NCBI GenBank assembly: GCA_012841145.1
Contig: DUVH01000016.1
Coordinates: 1-64,000 of the forward strand
Direction of reading: 5' to 3'
Length of the DNA stretch: 64,000 bases
DNA from: Clostridiaceae bacterium
GTDB lineage: Bacteria; Bacillota; Clostridia; Saccharofermentanales; DTU023
Every line of letters begins with the position of its first letter. The stretch's first letter is position 1. Shown here in pieces: positions 40,088-50,257 of the stretch. A program made the translations under genes and the position numbers. The notes beneath the pieces were generated by a model, which saw nothing but the letters and a program-made list of their open reading frames with translations, was not told the origin of the DNA and did no database searches.

Positions 40088-41323
40088 CTAAAAGATATAT
40101 TCCGTTGTTCGAACGTTTTTGACGATCACTTTTCCTTCGCGAATAACGTACGGTCTGTTCGGAGCGAGTGCGATCGCCTCTCGGATATTTTTCGCTTCGA
40201 TTAGGACGAGGTTGGCGTCGCAACCTTCTTTGAGTCCGTAGGCTGGCAGATTCATGATCTTGTTGGCGTCCGTCGTGATCATGTCGAAGACCTTTTCCAG
40301 CTCGTGAGGCAGGCTCATCTGGGCTGCGTGAACGGTGACGTTTGCCACTTGGAGCATGTCGGCACACCCGAGCGGATAGAACGTGTCGTTGACGCAGTCT
40401 TGCCCGAAGCTGACGTTGACGCCGGCTTCAAGCAGTTCCTTCACGCGCGTGATGCCGCGGCGGATCGGCTGTTTGTCGAGGCGTCCCTGAAGCATTAAGT
40501 TCGTGACGGGATTCGTGATCATGTGGATACCGGCGCGCGCGACTTTGTCGATGACATAGGAGGCGTAGTGGTCGTCGTAAGCGGCGAGCGCACATGTGTG
40601 TCCCGCCGTGACACGTCCGTGCCATCCGCGTTTGATCGTTTCGTCCGCCACCATTTCAAGCGTCCGATAAAAAGGATCATCTGTTTCATCGACGTGCATG
40701 TCGATGTCGGCGTCGTACTTCTCAGCGAGATCGAAACAGAATTTGACATGGGCGAGGCTGTCGTCCGGCGTGTTTTCATTCGCCGGCATACCTCCGACGA
40801 TGTCACAACCCATCTTCATCGCTTCTTCCATCAGTCGATCGCATCCCGGATCCTTCAGAATTCCCTCCTGCGGGAATGCGACGAGTTGGAGAGTCATTTT
40901 GTCGCGGTATCGTTCACGGAGGGCCAAGACACCTTTGAGCGGTTTGAGCCCGCCGATCGTGTCGATATCGACGTGCGTGCGCATAGCAAGCGTCCCGTTC
41001 ATCAGTGCCAGATCGAGAACGGCTCCGGCACGTTCGATGACATCTTCGTCCGTATATGCCTTCTTCCGATCCCAGATGATCTCGATCGCTTCCGTCAGCG
41101 TGCCGCTCACGTTCTTTCGCACGGAGTCGAGAATGTTGACCTTGTCGAGATGAATATGGGGGTCGATAAACGCGGGGACGAGCAGGTTACCCGCCGCATC
41201 GATCGTTGTATCGGATTTCTTGTCGAGTCCCTGCCCGATGGCGGCGATTGTCTTACCTTCGCAGTAGATATCCCATAAACCTTCGCGTCCTCGCAGAGTG
41301 CAGTTTTGAATGAGTAGTGACAT
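40088..41323 (-). CDS. Amidohydrolase, cytosine deaminase-like
   Basis: AFIDPHIHLDK, MRTHVDID, DMHVDETDDP, GHTCALAAYDD, FGQDCVNDTFYPLG; start ATG 41323 after AAAGGAG. Confidence 0.85.
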   Translation of the reverse strand: MSLLIQNCTLRGREGLWDIYCEGKTIAAIGQGLDKKSDTTIDAAGNLLVPAFIDPHIHLDKVNILDSVRKNVSGTLTEAIEIIWDRKKAYTDEDVIERAGAVLDLALMNGTLAMRTHVDIDTIGGLKPLKGVLALRERYRDKMTLQLVAFPQEGILKDPGCDRLMEEAMKMGCDIVGGMPANENTPDDSLAHVKFCFDLAEKYDADIDMHVDETDDPFYRTLEMVADETIKRGWHGRVTAGHTCALAAYDDHYASYVIDKVARAGIHMITNPVTNLMLQGRLDKQPIRRGITRVKELLEAGVNVSFGQDCVNDTFYPLGCADMLQVANVTVHAAQMSLPHELEKVFDMITTDANKIMNLPAYGLKEGCDANLVLIEAKNIREAIALAPNRPYVIREGKVIVKNVRTTEYIF

Positions 41324-41461
41324 GATGGCTCCTTTCTCTTCCTTGCCGGCGGAGTGATTCTTTTTATTCATTGTAGTACAGGGCGGGTATTGTATGGATA
41401 ATGATTTTGGATTGTGCTATCATTCTATTGAAAAAAGTGCCATAAATGGCAGAAGTTTTCA

Positions 41462-42220
41462 TTAGAATTTCTTTCGTAGGACGATGTGGTTGAGGATGCC
41501 GTCGGCGTAATATTCGTCGGAGTACAGAATAATCTCATCGTTGATGTTGTAAGCCACTTCATCGAGATGGAGAACGGGCGCACCGACGGGAACTTGGAGC
41601 AACTCGCTAATGTGTTCGTCAGCCGTATATGGAGACACTTCAGTCAGATCCATGTAGATGCTTGTATGGCAAAAATTCTCGATAAAATGGAAAATCGGCG
41701 GCTCTAAATCTTTCGGTGTGAAATTGTAGTCTTTAATGCGTTCGTATGGTACGTGGTCCACACAATATATTGCCGGTCGTCCGTCCGCCGTGACGACCCT
41801 CGCGACGGAGAGAACGGGGGAATGTAACGGTATCTGCAGCTTGGATGCCACTTTCTCATTATCCGTAATCGTTTTGACTTCGAGGTGAATAGTTCCCGGA
41901 ATATAACCTGCCTGTGCGATCATATCGAGGAATTCAACTTCCAAGTCAATACGCGTGCTGACTTCAGTGACGTGGCGATTGATGACGGTGCCGATTCTGC
42001 GCCGCCTCGTAATAAAACCGGACTGTTCAAGAATTGCCAGACCGTCACGCAGCTGCGTGCGGCTGATACCGAGCTTAGCGGCAAGTTCCGTTTCAGGCGG
42101 CAGCTTGTCGGCATCCTTGTAACGGCCAAAACGAATATCGTACAAAAGCTCATTCCAAATAGATGAGACCGATCTGTCATTTCTGCTATGAGCAGAGTTT
42201 TTTCCTCTTTTGGCCGCCAT
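41462..42220 (-). CDS. GntR family regulator with UTRA domain
   Basis: KLPPETELAAKLGISRTQLRDGLAILEQSGFITRRRRIGTVI wHTH plus UTRA-like C-terminus; ATG 42220 with GAGGAGG RBS. Confidence 0.9.
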   Translation of the reverse strand: MAAKRGKNSAHSRNDRSVSSIWNELLYDIRFGRYKDADKLPPETELAAKLGISRTQLRDGLAILEQSGFITRRRRIGTVINRHVTEVSTRIDLEVEFLDMIAQAGYIPGTIHLEVKTITDNEKVASKLQIPLHSPVLSVARVVTADGRPAIYCVDHVPYERIKDYNFTPKDLEPPIFHFIENFCHTSIYMDLTEVSPYTADEHISELLQVPVGAPVLHLDEVAYNINDEIILYSDEYYADGILNHIVLRKKF

Positions 42221-42331
42221 AAAGTTTCCTCCTCTCTCTCTGACGGTCAAGACCGTGCACATAACCATACGATGTGCAGCACTATACACCGAGCCATCAC
42301 TGATATCCGCTTAAAACATCAATCAGTGAAA

Positions 42332-42355
42332 TAGTAATACGTAGACATATTACAG
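42332..42355. promoter_or_regulatory. Predicted operator pair in gntR-proximal half of divergent intergenic region
   Basis: TAGTAATACGT (42332-42342) and ACATATTACAG (42345-42355). Confidence 0.5.
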
Positions 42356-42454
42356 TGTTACCTTTCATTTTGTCGAGTTGTCGAGTAATTTCATTATTTT
42401 GGAGCTTTTTGCATGAAAAAGGCTCATCTTGCCTGAAAAATATTGGTGCAATCG

Positions 42455-42483
42455 TTGACAAAGGGTAAACAGGGTTATATGAT
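42455..42483 (+). promoter_or_regulatory. Sigma-A type promoter for the BMP/ABC/xdh operon
   Basis: TTGACA (42455-42460), 17 nt spacer, TATGAT (42478-42483). Confidence 0.8.
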
Positions 42484-42486
42484 TAA

Positions 42487-42519
42487 TAGTAATACCAAAC
42501 AGCTTAGATGGTAATATTA
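42487..42519. promoter_or_regulatory. Predicted GntR operator pair overlapping the transcription start region
   Basis: TAGTAATACCA (42487-42497) and TGGTAATATTA (42509-42519), just downstream of the -10. Confidence 0.6.
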
Positions 42520-42566
42520 AATTGCCGTAAGCTGCGCAACGAGTCACGGATGATAGGGAGGTACTC

Positions 42567-43610
42567 ATGAAAAAGTCTTTGAAACGAATGGCGCTGGCAC
42601 TTGCTGTCGTACTCATTCTCTCTGCAGGTTTTGCCTGTAAGTCGAAAGAGCAGGGAGGAAATGGTGAAACGACAGGCGACAAACTGAAGGTCGCGCTCGT
42701 GTTGCCGGGGAAGAAGGATGACGTGTCATTCAACCAGGCGATGTTCCTGGCGCTTGACAGTTATGCAGAAGCAAACAAGGACAAGATTGATCTCAAAGTC
42801 GTTGAGAATATGTACGAGGTAGCGGACATTGAGCCGGCGCTGATCGATTTTGCCAGTCAGGATTACGATGTCGTGTTCGGACACGGCTTCCAGTTCATGG
42901 AGCCCATCGTGAAAATTGCGCCCAAGTATGAGAACACAATGTTTCTGTTGGGGACAGGCTATAAGACGGTGGATAATTCCGCCGTTTACGATGTTCACCT
43001 TGAAGCGGGCGGATACTTGATGGGAGTTGTTGCCGGATTGGCGACCGAGACAAATAAAGTCGGAGTCATTGGCGGCGCCGATGCGTCTGAGACTTTCCGC
43101 GGACACGAAGGATTTAAGGCGGGCGCAAAGAGCGTCAACCCTGAAGTAACGATTGAAGAAGTATACACGGGCGACTGGACGGACACCGTCGGCGCGAAGG
43201 AAGCGGCAATCGGCATGTATGATGCCGGCGTCGATGTCATCTGGCATTCGGGCGACGGAATTGGACTCGGCGTTGTTCAAGCTGCCAAAGAAAAAGATAA
43301 GATTTGTCTTGGTAACGTTGCCGACCAAAATACGCTTGCCCCAGACAATGTGATGACAGGTATCGTGTACAACTGGGTGACGGTCATCGAGAACATTTTC
43401 AATGACATCAATGCCGGCAAATTCAAAGGTCGCGAAGAGTCGGAACGCTTCTACTGGATTACCATTGAAAACGGCGGGATTATCTATGCGCCGATCATAG
43501 ATCCGAAGGGCATGCTGACGGAAGAGGATAAGGCGAAAATTGAGGAAGTTTACCAAGGAATCAAGGCAGGCACCGTGGAAATGCCGGAAATTGATGAACC
43601 GAAGAACTAA
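42567..43610 (+). CDS. BMP family ABC transporter substrate-binding lipoprotein (nucleoside/purine type)
   Basis: LILSAGFACKSKE lipobox; KVALVLPGKKDDVSFNQA, FGHGFQF, GVIGGADASETFRGHEGFKAGA. Confidence 0.93.
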   Translation: MKKSLKRMALALAVVLILSAGFACKSKEQGGNGETTGDKLKVALVLPGKKDDVSFNQAMFLALDSYAEANKDKIDLKVVENMYEVADIEPALIDFASQDYDVVFGHGFQFMEPIVKIAPKYENTMFLLGTGYKTVDNSAVYDVHLEAGGYLMGVVAGLATETNKVGVIGGADASETFRGHEGFKAGAKSVNPEVTIEEVYTGDWTDTVGAKEAAIGMYDAGVDVIWHSGDGIGLGVVQAAKEKDKICLGNVADQNTLAPDNVMTGIVYNWVTVIENIFNDINAGKFKGREESERFYWITIENGGIIYAPIIDPKGMLTEEDKAKIEEVYQGIKAGTVEMPEIDEPKN

Positions 43611-43667
43611 ACGACTTCACTGACGTCGAGCCATCACCTTGGCAAAAGTTTTAGAAAGGTGTTTCCT

Positions 43668-45209
43668 ATGGAATCGATCGCAGTAGAAATGCGCGATATA
43701 ACGAAAATATTCGGTCACAAAGCGGCAAACGATCATGTGAACTTTACGTTGCGTCGCGGGACGATTCACGGGCTCCTCGGCGAAAACGGCGCAGGCAAGA
43801 CGACGTTAATGAATATCCTGTACGGTCTCTACAAGCCGGAGGGCGGGGACATCTTTCTGAAAGGCGAACGCGTAGACATCCAGTCCCCGGAGAAAGCAAT
43901 TTCTCTGGGGATTGGAATGGTTCACCAGCATTTTATGCTCGCCAATCCCTTAACGGTGACAGAGAACATCATGGCGGGCAATTTCAGAAAACGCCAAATC
44001 CTGCTTCGAAAAGATCAGTTCAGACGTGAAGTTCTGGAGTTAGCAGAGCGATACAAGATGAAAGTCGATCCCGACAGCTATATCTGGCAGAACTCCGTCG
44101 GCGAACAACAGCGGATAGAGATTCTGTCCGTTCTTTTTCAGGATATCGATATCCTCATTCTCGATGAGCCTACTGCCGTTCTGACGCCGAGCGAAACGGA
44201 CGAACTTTTCATCACGCTGCGCGAGCTCGTTGATGACGGCAAGTCGATCGTCATGATCACGCATAAGCTTGATGAGATTCTACAGGTTGCCGATGAGGTG
44301 ACCGTTCTCAGAGATGGTAAAAATGTGGGGTGCAGAAAGATCGATGAAACGGTGACGAAACGTGATCTGTCATCCATGATGATCGGGTATGACATCGACC
44401 TCGACTTGCAGTCGACCCATGAATGTACGGGCGATTGCATCGCTTTATCCGTCAAGGATCTGACAGTTAAGAACGATAAGGGCCTCATCGCTCTCGATCA
44501 TATTTCTTTCGACATTAAGGAAGGTGAAATTCTCGGACTTGCAGGCGTCGATGGTAACGGTCAGAAGGAGCTTTGCGAGGCGTTGACGGGATTGCGCCCT
44601 GTCGAGGCGGGCCAAATTTATGTCAAGGGCGATGATTTCACCGGTAAAAATTCGAAAGATTTTATCAATGCCGGCGTTTCCTTTGTACCGGAAGATCGTC
44701 GAGACGTGGGGCTTGCCCTTGACTGGAATATAGCTAACAACTTAATCATCAAAGAATACGGAACGGATGCCTTTTCATCGCGCGGCTTGCTTCTTCGCAA
44801 CAAGATAAAAAGCCACGCGAAAGAGATGATCGAACGATTTGATATACGCGCCATCGGAGAGGATGCGCTCGTTAAGGATCTCTCGGGAGGAAATCAGCAG
44901 AAAGTCATTCTCGCACGCGAGCTGAACGGCTTGCCCTCCGTTCTGATTGCGAATCAGCCGACTCGCGGCGTTGATATCAATGCGACGATGAATATTCGCA
45001 GGGAGATTATCGAGAGCAGCAACAATGGAACGGCAGTGCTACTTGTATCTGCCGACCTCGAGGAAATCATACAGGTGAGCGATCGGATTGCCGTAATTTA
45101 CGACGGTAAGATTATGGGCATTTTGCCGGGGCGTTCATCGGTAGCGGAAATTGGTCCGCTCATGCTGGGAGAAAGGATGCAGAGACATGATGAAACGGCG
45201 TCTGCGTAG
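43668..45209 (+). CDS. ABC transporter ATP-binding protein (duplicated sugar/nucleoside type)
   Basis: GLLGENGAGKTTLMNILYGLYKPEGG, ILDEPTAVLTPSE, second domain GVDGNGQKELCEALTG. Confidence 0.95.
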   Translation: MESIAVEMRDITKIFGHKAANDHVNFTLRRGTIHGLLGENGAGKTTLMNILYGLYKPEGGDIFLKGERVDIQSPEKAISLGIGMVHQHFMLANPLTVTENIMAGNFRKRQILLRKDQFRREVLELAERYKMKVDPDSYIWQNSVGEQQRIEILSVLFQDIDILILDEPTAVLTPSETDELFITLRELVDDGKSIVMITHKLDEILQVADEVTVLRDGKNVGCRKIDETVTKRDLSSMMIGYDIDLDLQSTHECTGDCIALSVKDLTVKNDKGLIALDHISFDIKEGEILGLAGVDGNGQKELCEALTGLRPVEAGQIYVKGDDFTGKNSKDFINAGVSFVPEDRRDVGLALDWNIANNLIIKEYGTDAFSSRGLLLRNKIKSHAKEMIERFDIRAIGEDALVKDLSGGNQQKVILARELNGLPSVLIANQPTRGVDINATMNIRREIIESSNNGTAVLLVSADLEEIIQVSDRIAVIYDGKIMGILPGRSSVAEIGPLMLGERMQRHDETASA

Positions 45210-46245
45210 CAGTATCTCGACTACCTGGCAAACGGCTGTCATTGTTGTGGCTGCTCTTTTGCTTGGCGCCCTCTTTATTGCGTTTGCAGGTGAAAGTCCA
45301 TTGGAATGTTACGGTGTCATGCTTGAAGGGGCGCTCGGAAGCATGTCGCGTATTTCGGAAATTATGATCAAAATGGTGCCGCTCATGATCATGGCGCTTG
45401 GTGTTTCAATCGCATTCCGGGCGAAACTGTGGAACATCGGAGCGGAAGGACAGATGATCGTTGGAGCGATCACGTCCGCTGTTGTCGGATTATACATCCC
45501 TCTTCCTCCGTGGCTCCATATGATCATTGCTCCGATCTTCGGAATGATCGGCGGTGCATTATGGGCGATGATCGCCGGATGGCTTCGCGTTCGCTTTAAT
45601 GCGAACGAAGTTATCACGACGATGATGCTCAATTACGTTGCGCTTTACTTGTTGGCCTATATGGTCTACGGTCCTATGCAGGAGCCCGGCGGCTATAACT
45701 ATCCGCAGTCATCGAGCATGGCTGAGTCTATTCAGCTGACACCGCTCGGAGCTGGTTTGCGTGTTAATACAAGTGTTTTCGTCGCTATTGGTGTACTGAT
45801 CCTCATCATTTTATTCTGGCGCAGTCGGTTTGGTTTTACGGTCGACCTTCTGGGTCACGGCACTAAAATAACGAATTACGCCGGACTTAACGCCAACAGA
45901 ACGATCATTTGGACGATGATGCTGTCCGGTGCGCTTTCCGGACTTGTCGGATGGATTGAGGTCTATGGCGTCCACTTCCGACTCCTGGAGGGGATCGGCG
46001 CCGGGTTTGGAGATCTTGCGGTCGTCATTACGTTGCTCGGGAAAATGTCACCGATCGGTATTCTGTTCGCGTCGTTTTTCATTTCTGCTCTCCTTGTGGG
46101 CGGTGCGACGATGCAGCGGATGACGGCTATCCCCTATTCGATCGTCGACATTATTCAAGGACTTGTCATTGTCTTGTTGATCACACAGCCTATGATTCAG
46201 CAGAAGCTGCAAGCGAGAAAGGCACGGGGAATCTATGTGGAATGA
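45187..46245 (+). CDS. ABC transporter permease
   Basis: AKLWNIGAEGQMIVGAITSA, RFNANEVITTMMLNYVALY. Confidence 0.93.
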   Translation: MMKRRLRSSISTTWQTAVIVVAALLLGALFIAFAGESPLECYGVMLEGALGSMSRISEIMIKMVPLMIMALGVSIAFRAKLWNIGAEGQMIVGAITSAVVGLYIPLPPWLHMIIAPIFGMIGGALWAMIAGWLRVRFNANEVITTMMLNYVALYLLAYMVYGPMQEPGGYNYPQSSSMAESIQLTPLGAGLRVNTSVFVAIGVLILIILFWRSRFGFTVDLLGHGTKITNYAGLNANRTIIWTMMLSGALSGLVGWIEVYGVHFRLLEGIGAGFGDLAVVITLLGKMSPIGILFASFFISALLVGGATMQRMTAIPYSIVDIIQGLVIVLLITQPMIQQKLQARKARGIYVE

Positions 46246-47179
46246 GATTTTTAGCTTAACATTTCTGACGAGCCTCTTAGCCGCTACAATCCGTCTGGCA
46301 ACCCCCATTCTGTATGCAGCGCTCGGGCAAATCTTTACACAGAAAGCCGGCATCCTGAACTTAGGTGTTGAGGGAACCATGATCGTAAGCGCGATGGCGG
46401 CCTTTACCGTATCGTATTTCAGTGGCAGCCTCTGGCTCGGTTTTATCTCAGCTATTGTTGTCGGTGTGCTCTGGTCGTCAATTATGGCGTGGTTGAGCAA
46501 TACGATGAACGCAGTGCAGGTGATCGCCGGTATCGGGCTCAATATCTTAGGCGCGGGGGTCGCATCCTACGTGTATCGCATTATTTTCGGTGTGCGCACG
46601 CTGCCTCCGCAAATTGATCCTTTCCCCGTCGTGGAGCTTCCGTTGCTCTCGAAAATACCCGTCATCGGTCCCGTGCTCTTTTGCAACAATGTTCCGACGT
46701 ACATTGCGTTTCTGCTTATTCCCGTCTCGTGGTTTCTCATGGAGCGTACGACCTTCGGATTGCGTGTCAAAATGGTCGGAGAACACCCGCGCGCATCTGA
46801 CGCGAAAGGTATTCACGTGACGCTGATACGCAATATTGCCGTCCTGATCGGCGGCGCTTGTGCAGGAGCTGCAGGCGCGTACATGAGCACGGCTTACATG
46901 AATCTGTTTACGGATAACTTGGTGCAGGGACAGGGATTCATGGCCGTTGCCGTTGTTATCTTCTCGAAATTCCGACCGGGATGGGCATTAGTCGGTTCGC
47001 TCGTTTTCGGTTTTTCGAACGCGCTTCAGATGCGGTTGCAGGCCATCGGTGCCGGTATTCCAAACCAGCTCTTATTGATGCTTCCTTATATCGTTACCAT
47101 CTTCGCGCTTATCAGCACTTCGCGAAAAGCCGAGATGCCGAGCGCCTATACAAAGCCTTACGTGCGGATGGAGCGGTAA
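46235..47179 (+). CDS. ABC transporter permease
   Basis: RLATPILYAALGQIFTQKAGILNLGVEGTM, MGEHPRASDAKGI-type motif (VGEHPRASDAKGIHV). Confidence 0.93.
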   Translation: MWNEIFSLTFLTSLLAATIRLATPILYAALGQIFTQKAGILNLGVEGTMIVSAMAAFTVSYFSGSLWLGFISAIVVGVLWSSIMAWLSNTMNAVQVIAGIGLNILGAGVASYVYRIIFGVRTLPPQIDPFPVVELPLLSKIPVIGPVLFCNNVPTYIAFLLIPVSWFLMERTTFGLRVKMVGEHPRASDAKGIHVTLIRNIAVLIGGACAGAAGAYMSTAYMNLFTDNLVQGQGFMAVAVVIFSKFRPGWALVGSLVFGFSNALQMRLQAIGAGIPNQLLLMLPYIVTIFALISTSRKAEMPSAYTKPYVRMER

Positions 47180-47186
47180 GCGGACG

Positions 47187-47660
47187 ATGAGCGGAAGAAT
47201 GCGAGTAACGATTATTGCTGCGACGCTGCTTGTAGCTGTGGTCGTATGCCTTATCACACTTTTGCCTGCACCTAAATCGTGCGCAAGAGCGGAAAAACGT
47301 GTGAGGGCTTTCGTTAACGCCGTCAATTACGATTTTAAGACACCGGAAAAGATTTATCCGTACCTGACGGAGGCCTACCGTACGTCAATCACGGAAGAGG
47401 CGTTTGTGGAAGCCTTCCATAAAGAGCGCTCCTATCCGTACCTGACGCCTCTCTTTTTGAACTACGAGTCAATTGAGATGGATGCAAACGCGACAAGCGG
47501 AAGTGCCCTGTTTTCTCAGGCGGCACGCCTGCCCGGCATGTTTACGGAGATCGCGGTGACTTACGAGAACGGAGACTATTTTGTGACTTACTTTGAGGAG
47601 TTTCTCGACGGAAGTTACTTAGATAAATTTGAAAAATTAACACCGGAGGAAGATAGGTGA
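47187..47660 (+). CDS. Hypothetical membrane-anchored protein inside the purine operon
   Basis: Single N-terminal TM then about 125 aa soluble domain; tightly spaced between permease and xdh genes. Confidence 0.7.
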   Translation: MSGRMRVTIIAATLLVAVVVCLITLLPAPKSCARAEKRVRAFVNAVNYDFKTPEKIYPYLTEAYRTSITEEAFVEAFHKERSYPYLTPLFLNYESIEMDANATSGSALFSQAARLPGMFTEIAVTYENGDYFVTYFEEFLDGSYLDKFEKLTPEEDR

Positions 47661-49777
47661 GAAGCATGTCTATATCACGTCCTGTGAAACGAAAAGATTT
47701 CGATGAAAAGATAAGCGGTCGAGCGAAGTTTGTCGATGACTATCAATCGCCCGATTATTATCACGCATGTATTCTGCGATCGGAAAGACCGCATGCGCGG
47801 ATTGTGTCGATTAACATTCCGGAGATACCGGAAGACACATGGGTTGCAAGAGGGAGAGATGTGCCTGTTCAAAACCGAGTCTTGGTCGATATCCCCGATC
47901 AGTTCATCCTGAATGACGTAGAAGTTGAATACGTGGGGGAGGCGATCCTTATCGTCGTCGCAAAAACGAAAGCGAAGGCTCGCCGGTTCATGGAACAGAT
48001 TTCTGTAGAGTATGAAGATCTTCCGACATGTTTCGACGTTACGGAATCCGATACCATCTTACACGACTGTCGTTTTGTGAAAGGTGATCCCGACAAAGTT
48101 TTCAACGAAGCGCACGAAGTCTTTGAAGAGGTCTTGACGACGGGCTTTCAGGAACACGCTTACCTTGAGCCCCAGGGGATCGTTGCCGAATACCGAGACG
48201 GGTATATGACAGTGTGCGGAGCGATGCAATGTCCCTTCTACATACATAATGCGATCAAGCATGCCTTCGGATTTGACGATGATCACGTACGAGTGATTCA
48301 AGCGACGGTCGGCGGCGGTTTCGGCGGAAAAGAGGATTACCCTTCAGTGGTAGGACTGCAGGCGGCTCTCGCCTCGTATGTGTCGGGCAAGCCAGTCAAA
48401 CTCGTCTTTGATCGACAGGAAGATATCATTTCGACGACGAAACGACATGCTGCACGTATGATCTACAAGACGGCGCTCGATGAAGAAGGCAACATCCTGG
48501 CGATGGACGTGAACGTGACGCTTGATGGCGGAGCTTATCTCGGTATCTCGACAACGGTGATCGAGCGGAGCCTTGTTCACTGTCTCGGCCCTTATGTCGT
48601 TGATCACGTGCGCGCCTATGGTTGTGTCAAGAAGACAAACCAAGTCGTGACGGGAGCATTCAGGGGCTTTGGTGATCCACAGACAATTTTCGCCGTCGAT
48701 ACACATCTAGCACACATTGCCAGACACTTGGGGCGCGATCACGTTGAGTATCGCAGGAGTTATCTTGCACAACAGGGTGATCGAACGGCAACTGACGGTT
48801 TGTACCGCGATCCTGTTTTCATTCGGGAGATGGCGGATAAAGTGTTGGAACAGTCAGATTATTATGCAAAGCGTGAGGCATATTCAAAAGATACCGGGCG
48901 TTACCGCCGCGGAATAGGTATCGGATTTCTCGGACGCGGTTGCGGTTTTGCGGGTTTTGCCGAGCGTGATTTCGTAAAAGGCGTCGTTCGTATTCGAAAA
49001 CATGCCGACGATACGGTCGAAGCGCTCGTTTCGAGTACGGATATGGGCCAAGGAATCCACACATCGTTCTGTAAAGTCATTGCGGAGACACTGGAGATTC
49101 CCTTGTCTCAGGTCAGTTGTCCTCGGCCCGACACACAGCGCGTTCCTAATTCGGGTCCGACGAATGCGTCAAGGTCGATGCAAATTGTAGGCCGTATGTT
49201 GCAGCGCGCCGCGTTACGCCTCAAAGATGAATGGATTCCCGGGAAGGAGCAGGTGATCGAGGAACACTACCGTGAAGAACGCGATGCCGTCAATCCTTGG
49301 AATACCAAGACATTCAACGGTGACGGCTTCGCGACGTATGGGTGGTCGACAACCGTTACCGAGGTTGAACTCGATACGGTGACGTCGGAAGTTCGTCTCG
49401 TGAACATTTGGGGAGTATTCGATATCGGCCGCATCATAGATCGCAATCTAGTGGAGGGACAAATGCACGGCGGTCTCGTTCAAGGTTACGGATACGCTTC
49501 GATGGAAAAAATGGAAATCGAGAATGGCGTCATTATGCAAGATCGCCTGAACAATTACATTATTCCAACGGCATACGATATTGGAGGTATCCACGTTGAT
49601 TTTGTCGATAACCCGTATGAAGCGGGTCCTTTCGGTGCGAAGGGTGCGGCGGAATTGCCGTTCTGCGGCGTGGCGAGTTCGTATGTGAATGCTGTCGAGA
49701 ATGTTACGCAGCGTGTCTATTTAAGTATTCCGCTCACTCCGGAAAAAATCTTTGAAAGTTTACAGGAGGAAGTATGA
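47657..49777 (+). CDS. xdhA: Xanthine dehydrogenase-type molybdenum hydroxylase, molybdopterin-binding subunit
   Basis: ATVGGGFGGKEDYP, GAFRGFGDPQ, GPFGAKGAAELPFCGVA. The start may be ATG 47666. Confidence 0.93.
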   Translation: MRSMSISRPVKRKDFDEKISGRAKFVDDYQSPDYYHACILRSERPHARIVSINIPEIPEDTWVARGRDVPVQNRVLVDIPDQFILNDVEVEYVGEAILIVVAKTKAKARRFMEQISVEYEDLPTCFDVTESDTILHDCRFVKGDPDKVFNEAHEVFEEVLTTGFQEHAYLEPQGIVAEYRDGYMTVCGAMQCPFYIHNAIKHAFGFDDDHVRVIQATVGGGFGGKEDYPSVVGLQAALASYVSGKPVKLVFDRQEDIISTTKRHAARMIYKTALDEEGNILAMDVNVTLDGGAYLGISTTVIERSLVHCLGPYVVDHVRAYGCVKKTNQVVTGAFRGFGDPQTIFAVDTHLAHIARHLGRDHVEYRRSYLAQQGDRTATDGLYRDPVFIREMADKVLEQSDYYAKREAYSKDTGRYRRGIGIGFLGRGCGFAGFAERDFVKGVVRIRKHADDTVEALVSSTDMGQGIHTSFCKVIAETLEIPLSQVSCPRPDTQRVPNSGPTNASRSMQIVGRMLQRAALRLKDEWIPGKEQVIEEHYREERDAVNPWNTKTFNGDGFATYGWSTTVTEVELDTVTSEVRLVNIWGVFDIGRIIDRNLVEGQMHGGLVQGYGYASMEKMEIENGVIMQDRLNNYIIPTAYDIGGIHVDFVDNPYEAGPFGAKGAAELPFCGVASSYVNAVENVTQRVYLSIPLTPEKIFESLQEEV

Positions 49778-50256
49778 TCTCTTTTGTATTGAACGGTGAA
49801 AATGTTGAAACAGCGTCGCTGCCATCGTCACGTCTTCTCGACATATTGAGAGAGGAGTTTTTGCTGACCGGTGCGAAGGAGGGATGCGGAGAGGGTGAAT
49901 GCGGCGCATGTTCCGTTTTGATCGACGGCAAATTGGCGAATTCATGTCTCATCGCTGTAGGCAGTATTGAAGGCAAAAAAGTGATGACGATTGAAGGGTT
50001 CAGCGAGACAGAGCGGTTCAGAGTATTGTCGGATGCTTTTGCAGAGGTCGGTGCTGTCCAATGCGGGTTCTGTATACCCGGTATGGTTCTCGCGTCAGAG
50101 AGTTTGCTCTCCGTCTGTGCGAAACCTACGGAAGAGGAGATTCGTATCGCATTGTCGGGAAATCTCTGCCGTTGCACGGGGTATGAACTGATCGTCAAAG
50201 CGGTTCAGCTAGCCTCAGAACGAGGCGCAGGTACCGTTTGGACGGCAGGAATATAG
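49774..50256 (+). CDS. xdhC: Xanthine dehydrogenase-type 2Fe-2S subunit
   Basis: GCGEGECGACSVLIDGKLANSCL, QCGFCIPGMV, GNLCRCTGYELIV. Confidence 0.95.
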   Translation: MISFVLNGENVETASLPSSRLLDILREEFLLTGAKEGCGEGECGACSVLIDGKLANSCLIAVGSIEGKKVMTIEGFSETERFRVLSDAFAEVGAVQCGFCIPGMVLASESLLSVCAKPTEEEIRIALSGNLCRCTGYELIVKAVQLASERGAGTVWTAGI

Positions 50257-50257
50257 A

